Part shown: positions 17,713 through 26,193 of the stretch, one piece after another | How positions within the stretch are numbered: position 1 is the first letter of the stretch | Layout of the letters: each line of letters opens with the position of its first letter | NCBI GenBank assembly: GCA_002346535.1 | Contig: DDZZ01000057.1 | Span: 1 to 64,000, forward strand | Direction of reading: 5' to 3' | Source: Opitutales bacterium UBA2995 | GTDB taxonomy: Bacteria > Verrucomicrobiota > Verrucomicrobiia > Opitutales > UBA2995 | Length of the DNA stretch: 64,000 nt | The notes under the pieces: model-generated | What the model was told of the DNA's origin: nothing | The model's input: the letters and a program-made list of their open reading frames with translations, nothing else | The model's database searches: none | Position numbers and translations under genes: made by a program

Positions 17713-19148
17713 CAGCTCAATATTTCTGTTACCACATTGCCGGCCACGTCGGTCAATCGTTCCTCCCGACCGTTGTGAAAATAAGTCAACTTCTCGTGGT
17801 CCAGGCCAAGTAGATGTAAAATAGTAGCATGTAGATCATGGACGTGAACCTTATTGTGCTCGGCACGCAAACCAATCGCATCGGTTTCACCGTAGGTCAT
17901 ACCGCCTTTAACACCGCCACCGGCAAAAACCACGGAGTAACCCCACGGATTGTGATCCCGCCCGGTACCTTTTTCGCTCATGGGCATACGGCCAAACTCA
18001 CCACCCCAAATGACTAAGGTGTCTTCAAGCAAACCGCGCTTTTTCAGGTCCTTTATGAGACCAGCAATAGGTTTGTCAGTTTTTGCACAATGGGTGGAAT
18101 GGTTATCTTCCAGATTATTGTGAGCGTCCCAACCCAAGGTGTCCCCGGAGTAAAGCTGCACGAACCGCACACCGCGCTCAATCATGCGGCGGGCCAGCAA
18201 ACAACGCGTTCCAAATTCATCAGTAGGTTCTTCACCAATCCCATACAAATCACGGGTGGCTTTCGACTCGCCAGAGATATCCACAATATCCGGTGCGGCG
18301 GTCTGCATTCGATAAGCCAATTCATAGGAACGAACCCGAGCTGCCAAGGAGTCATCAAAATCACGATCCTCCAAATGCTTAGCATTCAACTTGTAAATCA
18401 TATCCAGGGTAGACTGTTGTTGCCGTCCTGTAACTTGTGCCGGAGGTTTTAAATTGAGTATCGGATTCGCGCCTGGACGCATAGTCGTACCTTGATAAGA
18501 AGCTGGCAGGAAACCACTACCCCAAGCAGGTGGCCCGCCTTTTAGACCACCACCGGGATCAGGCATAACTACAAAGGCCGGCATATCCTGATTCTCAGAA
18601 CCAAGACCGTAAGAAACCCAGCTTCCCAAACTCGGCTTACCCATTAAAATGGAACCGGTGTTCATCTGGTACACAGACTGTGGATGATTCACACTGTCAC
18701 CGTGACACCCTCTCATAACACAGAGCTCGTCCGCTACGGTTGAAATATGGGGAAGAAAGTCGCTGATCTCGATACTGGATTCGCCCCTAGGACGGAATTC
18801 TCTTGCTGGCGGCATGAGAGGATTATGTACTACCTTACGGCGGGTCATGACTGAGCCGAAACTGTCGGGAAGCGGCATACCTCCATATTTAACCAAATCG
18901 GGTTTTGGATCCCAAAGATCCACATGGCTGGGACCGCCATGCATGAACAAATAAACAACCCGCTTAACCTTGGGTTCATAATGCGGCGCCAATCGAGCTA
19001 AAGTATCGGCTTCAGCAGATACATTGGATGCAGCCGTAAGAAGGTTTTCCTCGCTCAGGATTTTTGCTAGCGCAATGGCCCCAATACCACCACCCACGTT
19101 TCGGAGGAATTTACGCCGGTTAAGAGCGCCTCTAGCGTCAGAATTCAT
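17712..19148 (-). CDS. DUF1501 protein, twin-arginine exported
   Basis: The 478-aa protein begins with a twin-arginine signal (LNRRKFLRNVGGGIGAIALAK), so it is folded before export. The body shows the DUF1501 signature: VYLFMHGGPSHVDLWDPKP, ERGVRFVQLYSG, LVIWGGEFGRMP and HNPWGYSVVFAGGGVKGG, closing with LTDVAGNVVTEIL. This fold is related to alkaline phosphatase/sulfatase, but the enzymatic role is unknown. It is transcribed before the DUF1549/DUF1553 gene. That order is the reverse of the second module in this window, where the cytochrome-type gene comes first. Confidence 0.92.
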   Translation of the reverse strand: MNSDARGALNRRKFLRNVGGGIGAIALAKILSEENLLTAASNVSAEADTLARLAPHYEPKVKRVVYLFMHGGPSHVDLWDPKPDLVKYGGMPLPDSFGSVMTRRKVVHNPLMPPAREFRPRGESSIEISDFLPHISTVADELCVMRGCHGDSVNHPQSVYQMNTGSILMGKPSLGSWVSYGLGSENQDMPAFVVMPDPGGGLKGGPPAWGSGFLPASYQGTTMRPGANPILNLKPPAQVTGRQQQSTLDMIYKLNAKHLEDRDFDDSLAARVRSYELAYRMQTAAPDIVDISGESKATRDLYGIGEEPTDEFGTRCLLARRMIERGVRFVQLYSGDTLGWDAHNNLEDNHSTHCAKTDKPIAGLIKDLKKRGLLEDTLVIWGGEFGRMPMSEKGTGRDHNPWGYSVVFAGGGVKGGMTYGETDAIGLRAEHNKVHVHDLHATILHLLGLDHEKLTYFHNGREERLTDVAGNVVTEILS

Positions 19149-19414
19149 TTTAAAATGAAATTGTATAGGGTAACTAACACTTTTTCAAAGACTTATTAAA
19201 TTACTTAAGTTTAGATTTTATCAAGCAAAATCAATTTTCTTTCAATGGCCATAAGACACAAGAAATTTAGAATTTCCCTAAATATCTGCTTCACAACTCT
19301 CTAATTATTAGTAACTTCAAACTTAGCGATCCGGATAAGCCTGCTTTCTACCGCGAACCCCACTACTCATTCTTCCATTCAATGCGGGTCTAAAGATCCC
19401 TTCGTTTCGAACTT

Positions 19415-20242
19415 ATGCCTAAAACCTTTAACGAACGACTCAGAAATGGTGAAAAACTATACGGAACCCTCATTGTATCCACAGCACCACAATGGGCAGA
19501 AAACTTTTCCAAATTGGGGCTCGATTTTGTATTCATTGACACAGAACACATTGCCATTGGTCGGAACACGCTTTCCTGGATGTGCCAGACATACCGGGCA
19601 CTGAATCTAAATCCTATTGTCAGGATCCTTCGCCCTGATCCCTTTCTGGCCAGCCGAACACTTGATGGAGGTGCTTGTGGCATCATTGCGCCCTACGTTG
19701 AATCTGTCGAAGAAGCGCTCGACTTGGTCGGCGCTGTAAAGCTTCACCCGGTTAAAGGAAAAAAACTACAAAGTATACTAGGGGGAGCAGAAACGCCATC
19801 CGAGGAATTAACAGGCTACCTGGAAAAAAAATCGGCAAACCGGACACTAATTTTGAACATTGAGAGCGTAGAAGCGATCAAGAATCTGGACGAAATATTA
19901 GCCATAGACGGCGTAGACGGTGTTTTAATAGGACCCCACGACTTGAGTTGCAGTTTGGAGCAACCTGAAAACTACTACAATGGAAGCTTTGATCAAGCCG
20001 TAAGAGAAATCATTCAAAAAGCTAGAGATAAAGGAAAAGGGGCAGGCATACATTTCGCCATGGGCGCCGGAAAAATCGATCTGGAACTCGAGTGGATCAA
20101 GGCGGGTGCGAATTTTATTCTCCATAGCGCGGACATCATTGCCGCCATAGATGCACTAAGAACCGAATTTTCCATCCTAAAATCCCGGCCCTATCCCAGC
20201 GGAGCTGAACTTTCGAGTTCTGAAGAATCGATCAACATCTAA
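19415..20242 (+). CDS. HpcH/HpaI aldolase family protein
   Basis: Class II (metal-dependent) aldolase of the HpcH/HpaI superfamily, 275 aa. Members cleave 2-keto-3-deoxy acids to pyruvate plus an aldehyde. The metal-site Glu is in LILNIESVEAI, the Asp in DGVLIGPHDLS, and the entry segment GLDFVFIDTEHIAIG has the family Asp-x-Glu-His. The 2-keto-3-deoxy-L-rhamnonate (RhmA) and 4-hydroxy-2-oxovalerate aldolases are the nearest types. It is followed after 21 bases by a divergent paralogue on the same strand. Confidence 0.87.
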   Translation: MPKTFNERLRNGEKLYGTLIVSTAPQWAENFSKLGLDFVFIDTEHIAIGRNTLSWMCQTYRALNLNPIVRILRPDPFLASRTLDGGACGIIAPYVESVEEALDLVGAVKLHPVKGKKLQSILGGAETPSEELTGYLEKKSANRTLILNIESVEAIKNLDEILAIDGVDGVLIGPHDLSCSLEQPENYYNGSFDQAVREIIQKARDKGKGAGIHFAMGAGKIDLELEWIKAGANFILHSADIIAAIDALRTEFSILKSRPYPSGAELSSSEESINI

Positions 20243-20263
20243 GCTAGCAATCACCACCAACCC

Positions 20264-21031
20264 ATGCGCAAAAGCAAAGTTAAAAAAATCTGGAAAGAAG
20301 GCGGGCTTGCACTAGGCACATTGATAAAATCTAATGACCCGGTGCATTCTGAAATTGCCGGGCAAATGGATTTCGATTTTCTCTGGTACGACTTGGAGCA
20401 TAGTGAAAAGTCCGTACAATCTTTTGCCAATCTTTGTCGCGCAACCCGAGTAGGTAGTATGGACGTATTGGCGCGACCAGCACGTTGGGAATACATGCGC
20501 ATGGGACGAATCATGGAGGCGGGCGCAAACGGGATAATGTATCCACGGTGTGAATCTGTGGACGAAGCTAGGGAAGTAATACGCTTCTCAAAATTTTTCC
20601 CACTCGGTGAACGCGGATTCGATGGAGGTAATGCCGATAATAATTTTGGACAGTACAAGGCAGATGACTACACCGCTAAGACCAACGAGGAAACTTGGAT
20701 AACCATTCAAATTGAATCCCCTGCGGCACTACCTCAAGTGCGAGAGATAGCAGAAGTGGAAGGCGTCGATTGCGTCTTTATGGGTCCGGGAGATTTTGCG
20801 TTAATGTCAGGCAATCCGGGCCAAATAAAGAGCGAAGAAGTTTTAAAAGCAGCTAAACAAATTGCCGATGACACACTGGCGGCAGGCAAAGTATTTGGCA
20901 CCATGATCTTCGACATGGACCATTCCAAAATGATGCAAGATATGGGAGCTCGCATGCTCGTTCATAGTGCAGACATCATATACTACAAACAAGCACTACA
21001 AAAAATCCCGAAGGATTACGGCCGAGCTTGA
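20264..21031 (+). CDS. HpcH/HpaI aldolase family protein (second copy)
   Basis: The 255-aa paralogue of the preceding gene shares the layout with FDFLWYDLEHSEKS (Asp-x-x-His), TIQIESPAALPQV (metal Glu) and DCVFMGPGDFALM (metal Asp). MYPRCESVDEAREVIRFSKF followed by GERGFDGGNA is the characteristic RhmA/HpaI block with the G-x-R-G turn, better conserved here than in copy one. The two copies may handle different stereo-isomers of deoxy-keto acids, or form hetero-oligomers (inference). The gene converges with a sulfatase gene, 6 bases between stops. Confidence 0.88.
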   Translation: MRKSKVKKIWKEGGLALGTLIKSNDPVHSEIAGQMDFDFLWYDLEHSEKSVQSFANLCRATRVGSMDVLARPARWEYMRMGRIMEAGANGIMYPRCESVDEAREVIRFSKFFPLGERGFDGGNADNNFGQYKADDYTAKTNEETWITIQIESPAALPQVREIAEVEGVDCVFMGPGDFALMSGNPGQIKSEEVLKAAKQIADDTLAAGKVFGTMIFDMDHSKMMQDMGARMLVHSADIIYYKQALQKIPKDYGRA

Positions 21032-21037
21032 TCGTCC

Positions 21038-22546
21038 CTATCTGCGGTTTCTTCGGACTTGTCTTTTGGCAGGAGGCTCTTGTGCGAGCAAGGCCTCCAT
21101 TTTGTTGAGCGCCTTCGTATTGGATCCAGCAATATTCACTGTTTCCAATGGATCATCATTGTAGTCATATAACTCATACACAATTTCGTCCGAGGTCAGA
21201 TGCGACCACTCCACCAAACGATAGCGATCATTTCGAATGGCCCGTCCTAAATAACCTCTTTTCGGAAAGGCATGGTATGCGTAGTCCCGGATACGTTTGT
21301 CGCCATCCTTTAGGACCGGGGTCATATCCAAACCATCAATTGGCTGTGGAGTCTCGGGTAAGGGAAGTCCGGCAAGAGATGAAAGAGTCGGGTAAATGTC
21401 CACTGTCTCCGCAATCTGATGTGTCACTGATCCCAGCTTCGTCACACCGGGTGCCTTGATAATGATAGGTATGATCGTCGCTTGCTCATAGTTGCTGTGT
21501 TTTGTCCAGGAGCCATGGTCACCCAGATGCCATCCGTGGTCGCCCCAGAACACCACGATGGTGTTGTCAGCCAAACCAAGGCCTTCCAATCCATCCAATA
21601 GTTTGCCGACCTGTGCATCCATATAGGAAACACTGGCATAATAGCCATGGATGAGCTGGCGAGTGATATCCTCCGGAAAAGGCTCCTTGGTGGGAACCGG
21701 TTTAAAGGCCAAAATTTCCCCGCCGCGCTTGACAGCGAAATCAGGAGCATCTTTAGGCGCATCGACAAACTCCGGCATAGGCAGTTTGGAGCGGTCATAC
21801 ATGTCCCAATACTTTTTGGGTGCGGAGAAGGGCAAATGGGGCCGTACGAAACCAACGGCCATGAAAAATGGTTTTTCTTCGTTATCTTTCAACCACCGCA
21901 AGCGGTTGACAGCAAACTCCGCGACCCGACCATCCGCGTAAGCATAATCCAAAACATCGGGAGACTCCCAAGCTGCACCACGAGGACGCAGGACGCCGTT
22001 CTCATCTCTCGCCCCCTGATTGGTAAACAATCCTTCTTCCCGAGTAATCTCCCGAAAGTTACTTTCAGGATCCACATATTCGATCACTTTTTCAGCCAAG
22101 TGAGGAACGCTCCAGGAAGCATCGTCGTTGGTATTGCCGTGGCCAATATGAAACACTTTACCCATGGAGTGAGCAACATAACCATTGTTTATGAAATGCT
22201 GCGGCAGGGTTACCGCATCCGGATAGACTTCGCGAAACTGTGTACCAAAAGAATAGAATCCCGTGGAGGTGGAACGGCTGCCCAGTAACAGATTATAACG
22301 GGACGCCATGCAAACCGCCTGATTGCAATAAGCACGCTCAAATCGCATTCCCTGAGCTGCCAATCGATCGATACCGGGACTTAAGGCTACAGAATCTCCG
22401 AAAGATTTCAAAGATGGCTTCAGGTCATCCACGAGAATTAGCAGCACATTCGGCTTATTGGTTGCTCCAAGATACGAAAAAGAGATAAGGAAAAAGAACA
22501 CAAGTGCCAGCTTGGCAAATAGAACGTTTGTTTTGAAGCTTAGCAT
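21038..22546 (-). CDS. Iduronate-2-sulfatase-like secreted sulfatase (CMASR)
   Basis: The 502-aa protein has a signal peptide (hydrophobic LALVFFFLISFSYLG, residues 14-27). Features of the iduronate-2-sulfatase group are NVLLILVDDLKPSL, MGKVFHIGHG in place of GKWHLG, and VFWGDHGWHLGDHGSWTKHSN. The formylglycine motif reads C79-M-A-S-R, with Ala where aerobic formylglycine-generating enzyme prefers Pro. C-x-A-x-R is accepted by anaerobic-type radical SAM maturases. Starts with ATG at 22546. Iduronate or other 2-sulfated uronic acids of marine glycans are plausible substrates. Confidence 0.9.
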   Translation of the reverse strand: MLSFKTNVLFAKLALVFFFLISFSYLGATNKPNVLLILVDDLKPSLKSFGDSVALSPGIDRLAAQGMRFERAYCNQAVCMASRYNLLLGSRSTSTGFYSFGTQFREVYPDAVTLPQHFINNGYVAHSMGKVFHIGHGNTNDDASWSVPHLAEKVIEYVDPESNFREITREEGLFTNQGARDENGVLRPRGAAWESPDVLDYAYADGRVAEFAVNRLRWLKDNEEKPFFMAVGFVRPHLPFSAPKKYWDMYDRSKLPMPEFVDAPKDAPDFAVKRGGEILAFKPVPTKEPFPEDITRQLIHGYYASVSYMDAQVGKLLDGLEGLGLADNTIVVFWGDHGWHLGDHGSWTKHSNYEQATIIPIIIKAPGVTKLGSVTHQIAETVDIYPTLSSLAGLPLPETPQPIDGLDMTPVLKDGDKRIRDYAYHAFPKRGYLGRAIRNDRYRLVEWSHLTSDEIVYELYDYNDDPLETVNIAGSNTKALNKMEALLAQEPPAKRQVRRNRR

Positions 22547-22655
22547 ATCTGGAAATAAAAGTTAGTTAGAACCTGTCTTATAATTACAATCTTTCAATTC
22601 TTTGATACCCAAGCCCAACCAGAGAGAATATCTATTGCACCTCAAGGAAGATTAA

Positions 22656-22859
22656 TTCAATCGCATAAAAGCCCCCGCGAAAAAACTGAAGCTCTGCATC
22701 TGCTGTATGTTCGCACTGACAGCATCACAAGGAATGGCAACCCATAACGAAGGTTGGGGACAGGGGCCAGAAATGCCATTAGCCCTACTCGAAGTGGGCG
22801 CATCAATTCTAGACGGAAAACTTTATGTAGTTGGATTTAACACCACTCAAGTAGCGTAA
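22656..22859 (+). pseudogene. Truncated kelch-repeat secreted protein
   Basis: An open frame from 22656 to TAA at 22859 (ATG at 22707) encodes a basic plus hydrophobic start (KKLKLCICCMFALTASQG), then GWGQGPEMPLALLEVGASI and LDGKLYVVG. The stretch P-L-x-x-x-E-V-G-A-S-I-L-D-G-K-L-Y-V-V-G is one kelch blade, as in N-acetylneuraminate epimerase-like proteins. After one blade the frame ends. This is best explained as the 5' remnant of a deleted kelch gene. The rest of 22547-22908 shows nothing else. Confidence 0.5.
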
Positions 22860-22908
22860 GATTTTTAGCCGAAACGAGGCTACCCCCGAATAGTTTGGAC
22901 CCAATACC

Positions 22909-23961
22909 TCACGCTGTTATTTCACCCTTTAGACCAATTTTGACCATCCATCGCCGCAAAGCCATGGATGCCTTGTCAGCTTTGGCATGAACCTCCTCCG
23001 CGATGTTTAAAGGTATTTCTTCAGGTCTCTGAAGCTCAACAATAGCCCGATCTTCATATATTATCTTTTTCTCCCATGCCAGCAAATCTTCCACGGGCAC
23101 ATCATGATCAAAGTTTCGATGAAAGACGGCGATAATTTGAGCTTTTCGGGCTGACACAGGCGCAATATTGAAATGAATTAAGTGCTCTCGATCCCCCGGA
23201 TACCTAATAGACGTACGCGTGCAAAACGGCAAAATTATGGTTCGATGCATGTGCCTGTCCAATTCAGCCGCATTTCCAATTGGCGAGTCATCGGGATTCG
23301 TAGCTTTATAATCGAATTCCATAGTCAAGGTATATTCATCCTGTGTAAAATCGTAGTCAGCCCCCATGGTGGCGCTATCCTCTTTTCCAAAACTGCTTTG
23401 GTGGACAAATGAAAAATGCGCGTTATCCATGAAATTTTCAATCAATCGACCAGCGGAACAATTCCAAATTTCTGGCTCCAAGGTAAAGCGCCTGTATTTG
23501 GTATCGCTTACTTCAGGTTCCCATAAAGGTAATTGATTCGAGGGATTTCCATTAAGGCAGCCCCAGATTATACCGTAGCGCACTTCATGAAGTATTGTCT
23601 GCAATTTAAGTTTGGTAGGAATTTTCCATTCAGGATGACTCGGAACGAAGACACAATGGCCAGCGGAATCATACCTGTATCCATGATATGGACACACGAT
23701 GGAATCGTCCTTGATCCAACCATTCGTTAGCGGTGCTCCTCGATGAATACACAGGTCTTTTGCAACAATAAGATCGCCACCCAACCGCGCCAGAACCAAG
23801 TCTACGTCCAATAGTTTCTTTTTAAGTGGTTTATCAGTCAACTCAGTCTCCAAAGCCAGAGGATACCACATACTGGAAAGAACCTCCCAGTCATTTTCAC
23901 TGAAAGTACATTCCCTTGGGTAAGGAATTGTGGAGGTTTCTTTTTCAGTTTGGGTGGCCAT
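22909..23961 (-). CDS. Rieske non-haem iron oxygenase, alpha subunit
   Basis: Aromatic-ring-hydroxylating or O-demethylating oxygenase (vanillate demethylase/phenoxybenzoate dioxygenase type). With ATG at 23961 as start (the frame could extend to TTG at 24000) it has 350 aa. The Rieske cluster ligands are C71-I-H73 and C90-P-Y-H93. The mononuclear iron site is in ENFMDNAHFSFVH, with His182 and His187. The reductase and ferredoxin partners are not adjacent, so they must come from elsewhere. It is divergent from the symporter gene. The substrate may be an aromatic or methoxylated compound taken up by that transporter (inference). Confidence 0.9.
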   Translation of the reverse strand: MATQTEKETSTIPYPRECTFSENDWEVLSSMWYPLALETELTDKPLKKKLLDVDLVLARLGGDLIVAKDLCIHRGAPLTNGWIKDDSIVCPYHGYRYDSAGHCVFVPSHPEWKIPTKLKLQTILHEVRYGIIWGCLNGNPSNQLPLWEPEVSDTKYRRFTLEPEIWNCSAGRLIENFMDNAHFSFVHQSSFGKEDSATMGADYDFTQDEYTLTMEFDYKATNPDDSPIGNAAELDRHMHRTIILPFCTRTSIRYPGDREHLIHFNIAPVSARKAQIIAVFHRNFDHDVPVEDLLAWEKKIIYEDRAIVELQRPEEIPLNIAEEVHAKADKASMALRRWMVKIGLKGEITA

Positions 23962-24069
23962 GGATATGAACAAGCATGCTGACCCATAGTGTTCGGTCAA
24001 TTAACAATCCTAATGCTTAACAAACAAAAAGTTCGCAGCTATATCAGCTCCTGCACTTAATCATAGCAA

Positions 24070-25491
24070 ATGACATCGTTTCAATTTTGGGCAGCCGCTT
24101 TTTTGCTAATATACTTAGGCTACCTCCTGTTTTTGTCTTTCAGGTCTTTTAGAAGAGGGGGCATGGAACCAAGCGCGTTTTTTCTGGCTAATAAGTCAGT
24201 AAAATTCCTTCCATCGATGCTAACCTTTTGGGCGACATACTTTAGCGCTGCAGCTCTGATTGGCGGAGCTGGTTACTACTATATCCATGGAGTTGGTAAC
24301 TTCTTATTTGCCTCCTTGGGATATATAATTCTGGCCGTTACCACAGGAACTTTGGGAAAACGGCTGTGGCGCATGTCCCGCGAATTTCCTGAAACACGGT
24401 CACCGATCCAACTCTATTTAAAACACTTTAAGTCACCCCTTTTGGAACTTCTTTTTATAGTCGTTTCCCTGATTTGCATGGTACCCTACCTGGCAGCTCA
24501 AATAACCGGATTTGCCAGGATGCTGGAAAGCTCGATCGGTTTGCCCTATCTGCTAACGGCGGCAGTGGCGCTGGTCGTCATCTATGTTTATTCTGAGTCG
24601 GGTGGCCTGAGTAATATCATCAAAACCGATGTAATTCAGGCATGCCTAACAATCGGCGGCTGCTTGGCAGTTGCGATTGTATTTTTAAGTATTTATTGGT
24701 CCTTCGATCTGGGAATATTTATGGCACAGATCGATGCCGCCAAGTCCCCTTCCCTGCTCAACTTACCCGGACCTGAGGGATTGTATTCTTCGGCAACGAT
24801 CATCGGTCTGGCATTGCTGATATCTTTAGGCGCAACTCCCATGGCCCATAACGCCCAACGCTTCATGATCGTGAAGGATGAGCGCTACCTGACAATCATG
24901 ATGTGGGTATTTCCATTCATGGGCTTCATGCTCACCGCACTTGCCGGTATCCTGGGACTTGGAGGGGCTGTAGTTTTTCCAGGACTCGAGAGTGGTGACC
25001 AAATTATCGGAGAAATTATGGGAACGGTCCCTGCAATACTTGGTGCCTTGGCGCTGGTCGGTGTCATTTGCGCTACCATGTCCACGGCCGACTCCATTTT
25101 GCTGAGTATCGGATTTATTGTCAGCGAACACTGGTACCGTGCTAAAAGTGATGTATCCAAAAAGGGTATACTAAAGCTTAATCGATGGTTCACCCTGTCG
25201 ATTGCCATATTTGCATTCATCGCCAGTGTAAAACCGGAGCTAGTATCGGAACTAGCCTTCAACGCCTTTGCCGGGATGCTGCAACTGGCACCTGCCATGA
25301 TTGCAGGCATCTATTGTCCCCACATCGGAGCGAAGTGGGCCGGCGCCAGTAGTGTGACCGGATTGGCCATCCTGATAGCTTCGAAATTCGGGTTAATGAA
25401 TTGGCTGTTACTATCTGCTTTCCCAGGGTACCTGGCCGGATTTATTATGGCTGGGTTGGTCGTGCTATTTGCCCTCAAAGCAAAAAGATAA
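24070..25491 (+). CDS. Sodium:solute symporter (SSS family)
   Basis: Integral membrane Na+-coupled uptake protein, 473 aa, with about thirteen hydrophobic helices. Family marks are the N-terminal FWAAAFLLIYLGYLLF, FFLANKSVKFLPSMLTFWATYFSAA (helix 1 Na+ site region), TPMAHNAQRFMIVKDE and the GVICATMSTADSILLS helix typical of helix 8. Substrates in the family range from sugars and vitamins to organic acids and cannot be assigned here. It is divergently arranged with the Rieske oxygenase gene, 108 bases apart, so a shared regulatory region is possible, although no operator was recognised. Confidence 0.9.
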   Translation: MTSFQFWAAAFLLIYLGYLLFLSFRSFRRGGMEPSAFFLANKSVKFLPSMLTFWATYFSAAALIGGAGYYYIHGVGNFLFASLGYIILAVTTGTLGKRLWRMSREFPETRSPIQLYLKHFKSPLLELLFIVVSLICMVPYLAAQITGFARMLESSIGLPYLLTAAVALVVIYVYSESGGLSNIIKTDVIQACLTIGGCLAVAIVFLSIYWSFDLGIFMAQIDAAKSPSLLNLPGPEGLYSSATIIGLALLISLGATPMAHNAQRFMIVKDERYLTIMMWVFPFMGFMLTALAGILGLGGAVVFPGLESGDQIIGEIMGTVPAILGALALVGVICATMSTADSILLSIGFIVSEHWYRAKSDVSKKGILKLNRWFTLSIAIFAFIASVKPELVSELAFNAFAGMLQLAPAMIAGIYCPHIGAKWAGASSVTGLAILIASKFGLMNWLLLSAFPGYLAGFIMAGLVVLFALKAKR

Positions 25492-25517
25492 AAATCCAAA
25501 ATGTAAGTCCTGCTAAT

Positions 25518-25535
25518 CCTGAGTTTGTCGAAGGG
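25518..25535. repeat. Dispersed intergenic motif of the TTGTCGAAGG type
   Basis: The sequence CCTGAGTTTGTCGAAGGG lies just after the symporter gene. Its complement contains CCTTCGACAAACTCAGG, one base from a motif (CCTTCGACAAGCTCAGG) that I recall as recurring between genes in many unrelated bacterial genomes. Only this one copy was noticed here. Function is unknown. Confidence 0.45.
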
Positions 25536-25575
25536 CTTTAGATGCGAACTAGGATTAAGAATAGTCGGATCGGAA

Positions 25576-25683
25576 CTACAGGCTTTCCGGAAACAGGTAA
25601 TTGCAGACCATCACCGCCTTCTCGTATTTTACCACGGTCATTTCAGTCAGCTCATTTAAGTAAACGAGCTCTTCCTCACCCAT
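25576..25683 (-). CDS. Tiny ORF (35 aa), third of a coupled trio
   Basis: ATG at 25683 lies 4 bases after the stop of the preceding small ORF and gives an acidic, helical 35-residue peptide (MGEEELVYLNELTEMTVVKY, then a hydrophobic VMVCNYLF). The same frame is already open before the ATG, across the end of the previous ORF (GNIGAGKS). This could therefore be either a separate peptide or the C-terminus of the previous protein after a +1/-1 frameshift. No family is recognised. Confidence 0.35.
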   Translation of the reverse strand: MGEEELVYLNELTEMTVVKYEKAVMVCNYLFPESL

Positions 25684-25687
25684 CGAT

Positions 25688-25981
25688 TTACCGGCGCCTA
25701 TGTTTCCAGGTATTTTCCTCGCCATAAACTTTAAGCGCCCGGCCTTCGATATTGTCCCGAATTAATTTTTCCGTGGAGTCATAAGCGACTGTGGCAAGGG
25801 CACCACCATGATAGTATAGCTCGAGGGTAACCGGATCAAACTTCCAGCAAATAAGTTGGTCGTCCTCCAAGTAGGGTTCGGCGCTTTCCGGCTTCCCCAG
25901 CACTTCAACCGTAAGCTTTTGTAACATATAAAAATAGTTAAGAATTATGCCTTGCTTACTCTTGGAAATTGCCGAGGACAT
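25688..25981 (-). CDS. Small uncharacterised protein (97 aa)
   Basis: ATG at 25981 shares its A with the stop of the upstream small ORF (TGATG), a classic coupling arrangement. The product is soluble and acidic in the middle (LGKPESAEPYLEDDQLICW) with strand-like FDPVTLELYYHGGALATVAY. It ends in basic residues (HRRR). It looks like a compact alpha/beta domain of SmpA/BamE-like outline (K-P-x-x-x-x-x-x-x-x-W-x-Y-x-x-x-x-L-x-L-x-F-x-x-G), but this is only a resemblance. An internal ATG at 25927 is an alternative start. Confidence 0.45.
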   Translation of the reverse strand: MSSAISKSKQGIILNYFYMLQKLTVEVLGKPESAEPYLEDDQLICWKFDPVTLELYYHGGALATVAYDSTEKLIRDNIEGRALKVYGEENTWKHRRR

Positions 25982-26169
25982 CAATTCACGTATATTGGGT
26001 TTGGAGCCGCGTATATAAGAGCCAAGATCACAGCTAGAACTACAACCATAATAATCCGGATTTCGCCAAAGAATGGATTCTTCCGGCGAGACCGGGTCAG
26101 GTCCTTAAAAAGTTCGCGGGTGAAAGGCACAAAGACTACTTTACCGCAAGTGCATCGAGATAGGAATCC
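25981..26169 (-). CDS. Small membrane protein fragment with zinc-ribbon-like start
   Basis: The frame is open from just after a TAA at 26170-26172 to TGA at 25981-25983. It encodes a C-x-C-G-K segment (SRCTCGKVVFVPF), a basic linker (SRRKNPFFGE) and one transmembrane helix (IIMVVVLAVILALIY). There is no good start codon before the Cys pair: ATG appears only at the helix, and a GTG lies 4 codons after the Cys-x-Cys. It begins 22 bases after the SDR stop on the same strand. It is either a gene whose 5' end was lost or one with an unusual start. Confidence 0.4.
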   Translation of the reverse strand, partial: GFLSRCTCGKVVFVPFTRELFKDLTRSRRKNPFFGEIRIIMVVVLAVILALIYAAPNPIYVN

Positions 26170-26193
26170 TTAAAGAGTGGCTGCTGTCACTTT

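Noticed and set aside
21647..22288. 213-codon plus-strand frame
   Set aside because: Antisense to the iduronate-sulfatase-like gene, without family similarity.
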